Assembly (NCBI RefSeq): GCF_028389875.1
Contig: NW_026907675.1
Coordinates: forward strand, 5,022,001-5,086,000
Direction: 5' to 3'
Source of the DNA: Rhea pennata
Lineage: Eukaryota; Chordata; Aves; Rheiformes; Rheidae
DNA length: 64,000 nt
Part shown: positions 1 to 12,500 of the stretch, one piece after another
How positions within the stretch are numbered: position 1 is the first letter of the stretch
Layout: each line of letters begins with the position of its first letter
The notes under the pieces: generated by a model
What the model saw: only the letters and a program-made list of their open reading frames with translations
The model's database searches: none
What the model was told of the DNA's origin: nothing
Translations under genes and position numbers: made by a program

Positions 1-102
1 GGCAGGAGTGGAGCTGTGCAGGAGCAGTGCCATTTGGCAGCTGGAGGAGATGCCGGCTTTTCACAGGGGATCCCTGTTCCTAAGTTGCTCCCAGAATGAC
101 GG

Positions 103-709
103 AGGTTGGAAGCACCTCTGGAGATTGCCTAGTTCAACAGCTGCTTAAAGCGGGGTCACCTATAACAGGTTGCTCTAGGCCAAGCCAACTCGGGTTTTTG
201 GTATCTCTGAGGATAGAGACTCTCTAACCTCTCTGGGCAACTTGGTGCAGTGTTTGATCACCCTCACTGTAAAAAAAATGTTTGTTCTTAAGTTCAAACA
301 CAATTACTGTATTTCAGTTTATGCCCATTGCCTCTCATATGATCACGGGGCACCACTGAGAAGAGCCTGGCTCCATCCTCTTTACTCTTACCCATCAGGT
401 ATTTGTACACATTGATAAGATGCCCCTGAGCCTTCTCTTCTCCAGACTTAACAGTCCCATTTCTCTCAGCCTCTCCTTGCATGAGAGATGCTTCTAGTTC
501 CTTCATCATTATTGCTGGACTTGCTCCAGTAGGTCCATGTCTTTCTTGTACTGGTGAGACCACACCCACACACAGCACTCCAGCTGTGGCCTCACCAGTG
601 CTGAGGAGAGGGCAGTAATCACCTCCCTCAACCTGCTGGGACAGGATGTTTTTTTGGTGCTCAGCTGCTGTCTCTGTGATACGGAGTTCTCAACCCTTAC
701 TCCATCCAT
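103..709 (-). mobile_element. CR1 LINE 3' end, truncated (copy A)
   Basis: The minus strand encodes the end of the CR1 ORF2 reverse-transcriptase protein. Recognisable pieces are ALVRPQLECC, QYKKDMDLLEQVQQ, GHLINVYKYL and DGARLFSVVPRDH, all hallmarks of avian CR1 C-termini. They are followed by the CR1 3' tail. On the plus strand this appears as the familiar 'gttggaagcacctctggag ... agttcaacagctgcttaaagc' start (two separate stretches). The element is 5'-truncated, as most CR1 copies are, and the reading frame is interrupted between ORF pieces. It lies upstream of the P2RX2 3' exons, inside what should be a P2RX2 intron. Confidence 0.92.
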
Positions 710-1188
710 CTATCCTTCACTCTTGCTTGCCCCTGCCTCCACTGAGGAAGGTGGTGATGATGAGGATGGTAATTATTGAGAAAGAAGGAGCAGGAATGCT
801 CACACTGGTGGGTAGATATGGGGCATGTGGCCTTGCAAAGGGAGCGGCTGAAGTCTTTGGGAACAAGAATCCCTTTGAAAATGCCAGCATCTCGCCAGGT
901 AACTACCCCCGGGTTCCTCCTCTTCCTGCTCTCCACCCTCCTGCTGTGCAGGCCATCCCCTAGTCAGTCATGTGCATTTCTGAGTGCCTGCATACATCCA
1001 CGTCTGGTATGTAGTTCTCCTAGGAAATCCCTTCACCGTTCATCAGCTGGAACCATCAGTGATGGCATGGATACCAATGAGCAGAGCTGGGGTTTAATGT
1101 TTCGTTTGGGTGCTTCACGGTATTAGGAAGAAAATTCAGGAGTATTGGTGTGCTGCTCTATGCCATGGCTCTGGCTTTGTCTCCCCAG
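710..1188. other. P2RX2 intron sequence, no exon recognised
   Basis: This stretch lies between the CR1 tail and the first recognisable P2RX2 exon of copy A. Short open frames exist on both strands but none resembles a P2X exon. The preceding P2RX2 exon lies upstream of copy B at 54807-54887, so for copy A it would lie outside the window. Confidence 0.6.
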
Positions 1189-4145
1189 GGGCAACATTCA
1201 AGCTGCTGAGAGCAGTTACTTGAAAAGCTGCACCTTCAACACCATCTCTGCCCTTTGCTGCCCCATCTTCAAGCGGAGCTTCATCGTGGAGCAGGCAGGA
1301 GAGAACTTAAGGGAGCTGGCAGAGAAGGTGTCATGTCCTGGGAGGATGGTCCTCCCAGAGGGCCCAAGGTCTTGCTGGCTGGGCACAGGGCGTTCCTTCA
1401 GCACCTGCTCTAGTGCTTGGCTCCACGGGATCATCACTCACACACTGGCACTGTTGAGACTCAGAGGCAGCTGGAGGCAGGTCCCTGGCCCTGCTGCCCT
1501 GCCAGCATGCTGCAGGGGCTAGCTGGGATGAGCTGAGGGCAGTGGCAGCTTAGCCAGCCTCAACAGCTCGGAGCACAGCACATTCACTGCAGCCCCTGAG
1601 CAGTCCTTTCTGCCCACCTTGCGCATGCAGAGCCCTGCAAGGCTCCCAGGCCCAGGGTCTCTCTTACGAGGCCCCTGTGCAGAGGCTGGAGAGCAGGAGG
1701 CCAGCTGGCAGCAAAGCATAGACTGCAGGTGTGCCTGTATCACTGCCAGGACTGGCAAGTTTGCTCGCCCAGTGGTGGGGACTCATTCCCAAAGTGTGTG
1801 AATGAGTCTGGAGACATTGCCAGGGGAGGGCAGTGCACCCAGCATTTGGTCTCCAGCCCCATCCGGCCCTGCTGCCTCTGCTGCCCTTTTGGGAGTAGAT
1901 AATTCCCATCCAGGGAAGGAACTCAGCACTGTTCCATCCTCCCTCCAGGTTCTGCATCCCCTGCTCAGCCCCAGCACCCTCAAGACCCTAGAGGCCCCCC
2001 ACTCTGCATCTGGGAATGCTCCCTGATGCCTAGCCATGCTCCCAACTCAGCTGGAAAGCCCACTGCTGGGGCAGAGCTCCCCTGGGTAAGCAGCCTTGCA
2101 AGCAGTGCTGCTGGCTTCCCTGGCAGGGCCGTGTGCCCCAGTATGGTGGCATTCCTGGCCTTTCCCAGCGGGTGATGAGGATGACAGCTGTGCTAACGCC
2201 TGAGTGGGGTAAATGCCCTGCTTGCTTGCTGGCTTATCATGCCCATGGCCAAGCTGTGTGCACAGTAGTGCTGTGCCCTGGGGTCACTGTGTCCATGGTG
2301 TGCTGGTGCTGTGCTAGGCCTGCTGGTTTCTGCTGCAGGGTGGGGTGGTCATCAACTGGAACTGTAACCTGGGCCTGCCTGAAACCGACTGCAACCCCCA
2401 CTACTCCTTCCACCGCCCCGATCCCAAGACCACTGTCCCAGGCAGTGGCACTTGCAGTCCTGCATCCTCCTCCTGCCCTCCCTGGTCCTGCTGTGGCTGG
2501 TCCCCATCACTGGGCCCTTCTACCTGTCTCCCCAGGAGGTCTGCGAAGTATTACAAATGGAACGGGACCCACACACAAGTGTTGATCAAGGCCTGTGGGA
2601 TCCATATTGATGTCATCGTGCAGGGCCAGGTAGGATTTTGCATGGTCCATGTGCTACTGGGGTGCATATGTGCATAATATGCTGCCGTGGTGCTAGGACC
2701 GTCCTGGAAAAGCAGCTCTTCTCCACTGCTGCCTCAGAGCTGGGATGAACACAGCCAGGCCTCTTCTGCTCAGCCTTGCAGAGGAATGGGGGAATCCCAG
2801 GTGCCTCAAATTAGAACCTTTGGCAAAGTGTGCAAAGTGTGCTGGAAGGAAATGCAAGACCTCACAGTGTGCGCTGCTGCTTGGGTAGGTTGTCCACACT
2901 GTGGCTTGGGCAGAGGGAGGTCTCTGCTCAGTCTCATTCCTTGTGCCCAACCCAGAGTGAATGCAGGCCCAGGCAGGAGGCAACCTGGGCTGGGCAGCGA
3001 TTGCTGATCCCATCCTTTCTGCCAGGCAGGGAAGTTTAGCCTGATCCCCACTGTCATCAACCTGGCCGTGGCTCTGACCTCGCTGGGAATGGTGAGTATT
3101 GGTGCCGGGGGCTCGGCCCAGCTGCGCACTCCCAGCACTGACCTCCCTCTCTCACCTTCCAGGGCTCCTTCCTCTGGGACTGGATCCTGCTGAGCTGCAT
3201 GAACAAGGACCAGGTGTACAGCAGCAGGAAATTTGAGCAGGCACCACCCTAGATCCTGGCCCTGGAGGTTTGGTCCTCTGGGACAGAGCAGTGGCCACGC
3301 TGCCAGCAAGGCAGGGCAGGGTGCCTGGGCATGGCTGCAGGCTGGGCAGCAGCATGTGGCTGGGGCTGCCAGGGCATCTGGCCCCTCCAGCCATCTCTCA
3401 CCCCCGCGGCAGGCTGAAGGTGCCTCAGAGGCTGCTCCACGACATACAGCACCTCAGGGCTCTCCAGCCTCCAGAGAGTCTGTCCCGCAGGGACCGACCG
3501 CTTGTCCCTCCCCCACCACGTACAACCACAGCTGGAAGGAGCCACTGTGCCAGGCAGCAATAACACTTCCTCTGTCCGGGCCCTGCTCGACTCTGAGCTA
3601 CCTGCTTTTCCCACGCGATGCTCCCTGTGCCTGGCCAGGATGCACCGGGCACCTTGCCGGCTGCTGCTGCTGGCCACCAAGAGCCACGGCCCCCTCCCTT
3701 CCCTCAGCCATGCTTCAAGCAGCTCCAGGCAGGTCCTGCCCCATGGCTGCCAGCTGCTGTGAGAGGCTGGGGGTCAAGAAAAGCCCCAGTGGCAGGGCAG
3801 ACCCGTGGTGCCCTGGCTGGCTCCTGTGGGGGCTTTCAGGAGCTTTTGCTCTGGAGCAGAAGGCAGTGCCTGACTACTGGCTCTGCTTCAGCACACCGGG
3901 AATGGGCATTACCATTTTCTGGCTGGCTTGGAGCGCTGGCAGCCCCATCCTGGAGCAGCTCCTGGCTGCGGGCACCCAGGGTCCTGGGGGCAGGGGTGGG
4001 CACATCTCGAGTAGGCCTGCCCTGCTCATCCCCTGTGCCCCTGCAAAGCTGCCACAGATGGAGCTGCAGCAGTGGTGGTGGCCCTGGAGCCGTACTGAGG
4101 ACTAGAGCAAGTCCTGCACTAGCCAAGCAGCCAGTACCCAATAAA
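1189..4145 (+). pseudogene. P2RX2: P2X purinoceptor 2, 3' exons (copy A), probably decayed
   Basis: P2X2 is an ATP-gated trimeric cation channel of the plasma membrane. Exons seen: 1189-1327 (GNIQAAESSYLKSCTF, CCPIFKRSFIVEQAG), 2339-~2456 ([20 protein letters not shown]), 2536-2629 ([20 protein letters not shown]), 3026-3091 (AGKFSLIPTVINLAVALTS) and 3163-3252 (GSFLWDWILLSCMNK, then YSSRKFEQAPP and a TAG). The last two give the second membrane segment and the YxxxK trafficking motif. Resemblance is closest to human P2X2, including FSLIPT and the CDWILL-like stretch. Oddities: the conserved GGVIGV loop is three residues short (GGVV). The exon ending near 2456 lacks a GT donor and has lost bases around the expected SGYNF. 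The cytoplasmic tail is only a few residues after YSSRK, whereas human P2X2 has a long tail. A polyadenylation signal follows at 4140. I judge it a probable pseudogene; a functional divergent isoform is less likely. Confidence 0.8.
4140..4145 (+). terminator. AATAAA polyadenylation signal of P2RX2 (copy A)
   Basis: A canonical AATAAA lies about 890 bp after the P2RX2 stop codon, in a GC-rich region without other AATAAA motifs nearby. It is placed correctly for the 3' UTR of P2RX2. Confidence 0.6.
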
Positions 4146-5405
4146 CTGCAACCACCCAGCCTTGCTGCCTGGAGCCTGATTGCTGCAGCATGTGCTGGGG
4201 GGAGGGGGAGGGTGACAGTGCAGCGTCATGGCTAGCGGGGTGAGAGATGGACATGTGCATCGTTCTACCCTCCACCCTAAAAGCTGCACCCTGCTGCAGT
4301 GCCAGGGCACGGATGCTCTTGCCCCGGAGCCCGGGTGGTAGGGAACATGAGTACAAGCACCTGCTTGCCCTGCACTGCAGCAGTAGGGGAGGAGGACAAG
4401 TCACCCCCAACCCCTGCCAGCGTGGTGCATGGACCTCTGCCAACACCAACCCTGCCCTGAGGCTGCAGCTCTCTGAGCCTATGCCCAAAAGCAATTCACA
4501 GCAGGTACCTGGCAGTAACTCACCCAGGCATAACCTGATTATTTTCTGGCTCTCAGGTTACAGCAGCTCAGCTCAGCACATCCTCCCCCAGCATAGCTCA
4601 GCCCAGGCAGAAGTTTGGGGGAAAGGGGTCTTGTCACACCGGGCAAGGGAAGACCCCAAGCCATGTCTTGAAGGCTCTCCCACAGGCTGGAGGGTGGGGA
4701 TGCAGATGGAGGACATGCCAGGGGTACAGGCAGGGGACTTCTGGTGCACCAAAACCTCCTCTTGCTCCCCTTGCTGGGCTGGGGAGCATCTTCCTCCTTT
4801 GACTTGGGGTGCAATTGCTCACAGGAACAAGGTAATACCATTGCAAGAGGAGTCTACCTTGTCCTCATTCCAAGAAGAGGACCTGGCTTCTCTAGGACCA
4901 AAGAGCAACTCTGAGCAGGCAAACCTATGGGAAGGGCTTGGGGGAAGGAGCCAGCCTCTCACTGTAGAGCAGCAGGATGAAGGCAAGTGCCTGCCCCCAC
5001 CTCCAGCAGCTCATTGCCCTGAGGAGAGCAGGAGCAATGATGCAGGGCTGAGAGGAGCTGCCTGGCGCAGGTTGAAGCCACTGGAGGCTCCGCTGGACCA
5101 AACCTTAACTCAATTGCACAACGCAGTGATTGCATTAGGGCCAGGTTTCTCTGCCCGTCCAGGCCAGCTCATTTCCTCCAACTCTAATATCAAGAAAACA
5201 AACACATAGGTACAGCCCCCTCAACCCCCCTTTCAGCAGTACTAGATGGAGGGAGGGCATAGCGAAGGACAGGACCACTTGCCCCATAACCCAGTGCTAA
5301 TAGAAACAGGTATACTATAGAAGTGAAAAAACAAAGCTCAGAAAAATATTTTCAATACAGGTATGTGTGGAGGGCATTGAATAAAAATTTGTATATATAT
5401 ATATG

Positions 5406-5445
<40 letters not shown>

Positions 5446-5881
5446 AAAGGAAGTGTCAGAAGTAGCTGAACACACAGTGCTTCAAAATGCCCAGAAAATT
5501 AACTGGAATCTAGTAATCTTGGCTCCCCTCATGCTTTTTCAGGCTTCTGCAAGCAGGATTAGATGGAAAGGACCAGGAGGCCAGGCTTCAGCTAAGCACT
5601 GGCCTCCTGGGTTTCATCACACCTGTGCTGGGATTTCAGTGAGCAGCCCCCCCCACCCTATGACTCACTGCTGTCAACTTGAAGCTTTAGCACCCAAGGG
5701 GGACAGCTCCCTTGCTCCCCTTCCAGCCCAACAAGAAGAGTCTGGCTTTCTCCTCCCTCTAGGAATCCTGCCCCATGGCTCAGAGAATGCTCCTTTCCAG
5801 GGTGCCTACAGCTCCCTGCTGTGTGTGGGCCATAGCACGTGCTCCTCTACCCAAAGAACCAGATGCATTGTCTGTGACACA
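4146..5881. other. Intergenic between convergent P2RX2 and POLE
   Basis: No exon is recognised. A 320-codon open frame (4247-5209, +) crosses this stretch. It has low-complexity, GC-driven composition and no recognisable domain, and it is probably a chance frame. Human P2RX2 and POLE are also neighbours in tail-to-tail orientation. Confidence 0.6.
5391..5445. repeat. (TA)n(CA)n(TA)n microsatellite
   Basis: A compound dinucleotide repeat. Copy B carries one CA unit fewer, which accounts for the last 2 bp step in the duplication offset. Confidence 0.95.
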
Positions 5882-5887
5882 TTTAAT
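5882..5887 (-). terminator. Possible ATTAAA polyadenylation signal of POLE
   Basis: ATTAAA on the minus strand, about 350 bp beyond the ancestral POLE stop. It is the nearest canonical variant I could see downstream, so the assignment is tentative. Confidence 0.3.
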
Positions 5888-6233
5888 TGTCTAAAACTCC
5901 ACATTAAAACCACAGAGATTCATGCACACAGGGTGCTGCCTACAGCACAAACTCCCATCCCAAACTGGGCTTCTGCAGGGCTCTGGCAAATGCAGTCCCC
6001 CCTCCCCCATAGAGAGCAGTTCCAGCCCTAGGCACCTTCTTAATTCCCCCAGCACAGCACCAGGCTGTGACCAGGACTGCCCCAACACCGCTTAGCGCCC
6101 CCACACAGTGCAAGATGGATATGTGGCTTCTCCGAGATCTATCACAGAGCACAAATGCTCTTCAGCAGAGGTGAGAGCAAGTACCCAGAGCTGACACAGC
6201 AACAAAAAAAGACAGCAGGACAAGTTCATCACA

Positions 6234-9200
6234 TCACTGCTGGAACTGGTGGTTTGTACGGAGCAGCCACTCAATAGTTTCCAGCAGATAGGCCACACTC
6301 TAGTGCCAAGCAATGCTCTGGAAGATGTTGATGTGCTCCATGAAGATCTGAGGGGGGAGATACCAGTGAGGGAGGGCTGCCCAGCACACCTCATGCATGA
6401 GCCAGGGAAGATGGAAGCTGGAGGGGACAGGGGGGAGAAGGCCAGGCCAGGAGAAGTTCTGCAAGCTGGTCAGGCAGGACTGCCTGGGTTGAGCACAAAG
6501 CAACGAATAAACAGCCAGAAAGCACAGAGAGATGAACTTGTGCCAGATGGGCTGAAAGGGACAAGTTATCACTGGGTTTTTCACTGGCTGTTACAGAGGA
6601 GCTGCTGGCAGGAGGCTGCATCTGGTGGCAGGATGCACACATACCTGGGAAGAAATGGTGAGGGCAAAATCTCCAGCACAACTGCAGTACACAGGCATAG
6701 GTGTCTCCTTCACACCATGACACTTCTTGCACACCTAGAGGCAAAGGAGTTTTAGCTGGGATAGCAGACAAGGCTGAGCAGCTCAGTCCTTTGACAGGGC
6801 TCTCTGGGGAGACACTGCTGACATCAGGTCAATGGGTCAAGCCTCAGCCAGCCAGCAAAAGGCTGCAGCTATGTGCTGAGAAGAAGTGGAGAGCGCTCGA
6901 GCCAAACTCTCCTCATCATATTCCCACTGCATCACATCAGTCAGAGAAGTAAGGTTGGGCTGCTCGGTTTCAAGGAGCAGAGAGCAGCTTCAGCCCTCCT
7001 GCTGCAGCCTGCCACATCAAGGGCAGGCTCCCGCAGCACGGCCGCCCAGCACTCATCAAGTCCTGCAGCAGGTAGGCCATTAGCTTCTTCTGCAGCGCTT
7101 CCACCAGTGCCATTTCAATGGAATCCGAGTCATACTGGGCCTGGCAGTTGGAGCATACCCAACTGGGCAGCACTGACCCATCCGAGGGGCAGAGAGAAGG
7201 GAGATGAACACCAGTGTGACTCTTCCCAAGAGAAAGCATGGTGCAGCCTCAGCCCTCGCAGCCTAACAAGAGCATTCAGAGAGCCCCGAGTGCCAGGAAG
7301 CCATAACCAATTTCGGGAGGGGATAAAGCATCAGCCAAAGCACCAGCACACCTCAAACTGTCACAGGCAGCTAGGAAAGGGGATGAGCAGAAAATAACCT
7401 TGAAGGGAGGTTTATCGCTGTCATGGAACCAAGCAGACCTTCAAAGCAAAAGGACTGAGAGAGAGAGAAAGATGGACAACATGTGAGTGAATGATAGGCC
7501 GAGAGCACAACCATGCTAGGGCCTCTGGTGTCCCCAAGAGGGACTTAATGCATGCAGCCAGGGCAAAGGGGATTTCCTGGGAAAGGAAGGCTGTACCTGC
7601 GAGAGGGCAGGGTCCTTGCACAGGTCCAAGTCCCTGCAAAAATTGCACTTCCTGCAGATGACTTCAGGGAGCATGTAGGAGCAGCAAGGGTCCCGAAACT
7701 GGGCTTCTTCTGAGAACTCACCCACCTCAATGAGGCGCAGCAGGTCCCGGCGCAGTTTGTTTACTTGGTTAGTTATACTGGCATCCAGGGACAACACCTA
7801 CAGGAGACAGTGTTAGGTAAGGCCACCAGCAGAGAAGACGGTCCTCACGGGGACTCACTCTGATGCGAGTGCTAGCTGGGCAAAACAAACTGATTGTAGA
7901 ATTGCAACAGATTCTTAAAAAAAAAAAAGAAGAAGAAGAAAAAAAAAAAGAAGAAAGCACAGCCCACCCCACTAACCTTGTAGATGTATTTGATGAACTC
8001 TAGAGCTGGGTTGTTGAGTGGCAAGTAGGAGCCAGGTAGCACTGAGAACATGTCTGAGGGCTCAGTGGCATTATGGGAACCAGCCATCTTCTTCTGGATC
8101 TTCTGAGTGACGGTGAAGAAGCTCTGCGTGAGCTCGTTGGTCACATAATCCTGTGAGAAAGTGATCACGCCTGGAGAGGAGGAGCAGAGAGAGCTCTTGA
8201 GCCATACGGAAGCATATGGGGACAGCAAGGTGGGCAGCTCTCTTCCTGCTGCAGGACTGGCCCAGCAGTGCTGCACACAGCTCTCCCATGGCTAACTGTG
8301 GCTAACCGTACTCACCAGGCATGGCTCCCGTCTCTCCCAATGCCTCCTGGGACACCTGGCTCGTGGCCCTCCTCTTGATGGGAGCGCTCCGAGGGGCATT
8401 GTGCTGCAGCTCCTCGCTCCTCCTTCATGCTGTGGTACACAGCCACAATGTAGGCTGCAGAGACACGTAAGAAAAGCTCCAGATGCAGTCCACGATGGGA
8501 GAGTGGCACAAGCGCGACTGTGCTTGTCGACTCTCCTGGGGCACCAATGACTAATCAGGAACTAGTGACCTTCTTCCCCTCTCTGAGAGAGTTCACACTG
8601 GCGCTGAAACCACCCAAACAATGATATTTACAGACATGGAGGTGGTTCCTTCTGTATCACATCCAGCACAGTGCAATCTTTGACTGTAAGGGGTTCTTTG
8701 GATCAACATCAGAACCTTCTCAGTAGCACAGAGAGCTTCAAGAAGCTGTGGGGAATGCTGTGGATATGGCTTGGGCAGCAGTAGGGTGCGGATAGCTCTA
8801 ATCACCAGAGGTAACATTCAAAGTAGGACCAGGCGAGCAGCAGACTGCACTCACCCAACACAATCCTGAGGAAGCAGTTCTGACAGGAGGCAGCCTGGCG
8901 GAGAAACTGCACGATGTTCCAACTATTCTCTAGCAAGTCCTCCACATTTGCTTCTCCATCCTCCTCCTCTTCTTCCTTGTCCTCCTCTTCCTCACTGTCC
9001 TCATCCAATACTTGACTCTTGCTAGAGTCCTGCTGGAATGGAGCACAAGCCATGCCCAGGCTTTCGGTTGGTGATGTCGTAGCAGTTCCCTATATCCAAA
9101 CCAATAGCTCCCTGCTCAACTCAACCCACTGCACCCCTGTCTCTGCAGGACTGAGCACTTCCCATCTCTTACCTCCCCAGAGTGGACGCTAGAACGCACT

Positions 9201-9305
9201 CTTCCCTTGATACCTTCGTAATTTGCTGGATCCATCCAGAGCAGGAATTCCCAGCAGCGGCAGAAGGAAATAGTCAGAGAGTGAAAGATCTCCTTTGAGT
9301 GGATG
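6234..9305 (-). pseudogene. POLE: POLE C-terminal block: zinc-finger exons (copy A)
   Basis: Exons on the minus strand: 9305-9173 ([19 protein letters not shown]), 9031-8855 (acidic run, then [16 protein letters not shown]), 8454-8316 (AYIVAVYHSMKEE), 8170-7977 ([18 protein letters not shown]), 7797-7597 ([33 protein letters not shown]), 7183-7057 ([20 protein letters not shown]), 6734-6645 ([20 protein letters not shown]) and 6347-6234. The cysteines of the CysA and CysB zinc-binding motifs are kept. In the 8454-8316 exon the frame shifts after MKEE; the expected RRATSQVSQEALGE reads in another frame. The 7183-7057 exon has CG where the acceptor AG should be and AT where the donor GT should be. 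The last exon stops at SIAWH, where human has QHYGMSYLLE; the ancestral tail continues after the stop as YLLETIEWLL. Confidence 0.92.
7918..7955. repeat. A-rich (GAA)n tract in POLE intron
   Basis: A-rich sequence with interspersed GAA repeats, repeated at 63208-63245 in copy B. It lies just intronic of the 8170-7977 exon donor. Confidence 0.9.
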
Positions 9306-9569
9306 CTGGAGGCAAGAGACTGCAGTCACACACAATGTTGGCATCTTCCCTAGCTAATAACCTTCTCCATGGGAGGCAATGAGGAGCAGGCGATGTTAGC
9401 AAGAGAGCAGTTCACTTCTCACATCCAACCATGCTTCAGCAAATGGACTCAGTACAGAAGGCTGCAGAGCAGTCATTAGCAGAACTAAGGGCTGCAGAGG
9501 AATCATACCCACGCTTCAACTGCCTCTTGTGTCAAGATGCCTGTCTTAGGAGCCTACACATCATAGTAT

Positions 9570-12500
9570 TCTAGAGATGCCTGCTGGATCACATCAAAAC
9601 TGATACTCACGCTGGAACCTTCTTCCATGTCATTGATGTGATGGGACTGTAACACTGTGTTTACAGCCAAGCTCTGAATATCCGGCTCCAGGCACACTGT
9701 GAACAAACACAACCTGTCAACGGGCAAGCAGGGCAGAGAACCAGCAAGGACACAATCCCCTCTCCAGGTATGATGAATGCACCCACTTGCCAGGACTTTC
9801 CACAAGTTGTAAGAGCTCTTTACAGGTCTTGCTGCATCTACCGAGTGCAACATCAAGATATTCATATCAGGAAATGGTGAAAGCCTATATGGTACTGCAG
9901 CAGCACGGGAAACTGTGCTGCTCTCCAGACTGCCACACACCTTGTATTACAGGCTTTAAAGGACACTTTTGGCACATGGCCAGACCTCTCCCCTCTCTGG
10001 CTGTGATGCTATGTATGGATGGCCCCATTCACTGCACAGCTAAACAGCATAGCACCTTCCAACAAAACTTGGATCTACTTCCCCTCCAGGGGCCACCAGC
10101 TTTTTCTGGAAACTGCAGCAGAGGTGCTCAGAACAACTATCAGTCAGCTTGTTTTGCATCACAGAAAGATTCATCCTAGCGACCACCAGAAGTGATCTTC
10201 TGAATGCTGCTATGAGAGGCCACAAACTAGGAAATAATCTGTATTTAAATGCCTACATGCATTTTCTTCTATTGCATACAGGACCTTCTATCCCCAGGAG
10301 ATGCCAATTGCATATATCCTGTCCAGATCATCATTGCTCAACTTCTGAAGCTGTCAGCAACTGCAGAACTGCTCAGATACTCTTCTGCCACTGCAGCCAT
10401 CCTTCTCCTGAGCTCATGGAAGAGCACTTAGCTCTGCTCCCACTCAGTGCTATCCTACCTGTGGAGTAGCAGCCAGGGTTGCTTATCTCCACTGAGGCTC
10501 TCTTGTCAAACTCCATAACTAAACGGTTATCATCAGCCTCTTTACCCCCCAGCTCTGGGCGGGCCGTGGGTGAGAGCCACAGCAAATGGTTGTGACGACG
10601 GACGTGGCGGGAGAAAAACAGGTCAGAACCAAAAGGTAGACATGTCATCAGGGAGATTCCCAATGGGGATGTGGTAATATCTGAGGAAAGGAAAGAGGTA
10701 CAGTCATCGGCGTAAACACATCAACAGAAGAACTGTGCCAGCATCATATTTGCTTGTCCCAACAAGGGCAAAAGCACAGAAGGTGAAAGCATCTGGCCTC
10801 ATCTTGGCCTCAGGCTCCCGCAGTCTCCCTTTCCCACCCAAGCACAAACAAAGTAACCTCTCTAGGGGAATGTGGCCACCTCAGGCACCTGCCCTCCTCA
10901 AAAGCCTGGGATAGGCACGTGTCCAAGTTGAGGCAGTGGCGGATCACGCGGCAGGCTGCACGGCGCTGCCAGTCCAGGACTGAATAGCTGACGGCATCTG
11001 TTACTCGGACAGGGACCAAAGGAAACTCCTCGATGATGGGAATCCCACTTGCCAGTCGTTTCAGGTCCCAGTTAGACTGCACAGCAAGAAGTGTGGGGCC
11101 CCGGCGCTCATCCTACACAAAGGAGGAGAGGACATGCCCTGCTACATCCCTTCAGCCAGCACCTCTGCTCAGCAGGAAACCAGCTGTGTGAATGAGTGCT
11201 CACATGCCCCATTCCTGTAGTGGTCCCTGGTCCTCCACACAGTAGAGACAGTGTACTCAGAGTCTCTTGAAGCACCTCCCACTGAATAACCAGCTCCACA
11301 ATTGAGAGCTGGGGTTTGGGGGTATGATCTAGCCTCACTGCTTGCATTGCGCTATATAAGCTCACCCCAGGCAAGCCAGAGCCCGCAGGCAACATCCATT
11401 TTTACCCTTCAACTTTGAAGCACTAGCTGTGTGCAGAGAGCTATGCTTAGAGGCTGTTTGAACTGCTGGACCAATGCCTTCCATGCAATGTTTTCCTCCT
11501 CCCAGGTACCTGCGCTGACAAGGTCTCAGTGGGGACCTTCCTCATGCCCTCAGCTCATACCTTGCAGCCCTGCAGGAGCCGCTGAATGGCTCTGTAGACT
11601 GTCTTGAGGTCGGTCTCAGCACGCACTTCAAAGGTGTGCTTGTCTGGAAGCAGTAGTTCTTCGCCCACTTTTTCCAGCACAGCACTGCGCTCCGATGAGT
11701 ACATGTTGGTGAGGTTTGGCATCTGGTTGCTGCGTACCTGTACCAAATGCAAACGTGATCAGAGGGAACAGGGTTCAAAAGAGACAGGCTCCAGGCTGCA
11801 AATTTCAAGGAAGCTCTTTCCTCTACACATCACAATGCTTCACGTGACAGTTGAGGAACAGACCTGCTTGGTACACTTCAAAATACGAAAATCCCTGCTG
11901 CACAGCAGTAGACATCTGTGTCTGTGCAAAGAAACCGCTCAGCTCCAAACCGCTGCCTGATCCCCTTGCGTTCCCTCCCAAACCTTTAAGCCCTACTCTT
12001 ACCGTGTCCAGCACAAACACTGCAGCTTTGCGCTGAGAGGGGATGAAAAGGCCAAAGAGAGCTTTGTTGCCCTGGGAGCTCTGGTAGAGGTAGATGTGGC
12101 AAATACTTCCTAGAGACACAGAGCAAACATGCAGCATCAATAGTATCTTCAAGCTATTTGGTCCTGGGTACACTGACAAGCCTTCTCCTAGGGTGCCTTA
12201 CCTGGCTCCAGCTAAGTAAACTGAGCCAGAGAGCGCATTTCCAGGTGTTCAGTGTCAAAAGTGTCGGCCTCTCGCCCTGTGAGGTGTCTGACAAGCTGCC
12301 TGCTGACCATGCACACGCAACCCAGCTGGATCAGGGCTCAGAATAGTAACGGCACCTGTAGTGACAGGGACACTGAGATAATTCTCAAGCCACCAAGTTT
12401 TGAACTGCTTAACGAATCAATATCTTCATTAAAAGCAGGCATCCCAGCTGCCCATCTTCATTTCAGACTTACAGCATTAGAAGCACCAGTACATTTAATC

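Larger units (their letters stand above)
1..8710. repeat. Copy A of a ~55.3 kb-period direct duplication
   Basis: Bases 1-8710 recur in the same orientation at 55306-64000. The offset falls in steps: 55305 at the start, 55295 after a 10 bp deletion near 319-330, 55292 after a divergent patch near 1785-1810, and 55290 after one CA unit is lost near 5430. Beyond that it stays constant. The copy holds a CR1 tail, P2RX2 3' exons and the 3' end of POLE. Both copies run off the window edges, so the true duplicated length is unknown and is at least 8.7 kb. Confidence 0.97.

Noticed and set aside
3233-4105. 290-codon frame as a long P2RX2 cytoplasmic tail
   Set aside because: It starts in another frame inside the last exon and does not resemble the human P2X2 tail. 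The in-frame TAG at 3250 ends the recognised protein.
4247-5209. 320-codon plus-strand open frame between P2RX2 and POLE
   Set aside because: GC-rich composition favours long chance frames. No domain, signal or homology was recognised, and its presence in copy B only reflects the recent duplication.
5391-5445. CRISPR-like or regulatory array
   Set aside because: It is a plain dinucleotide microsatellite in a vertebrate genome.
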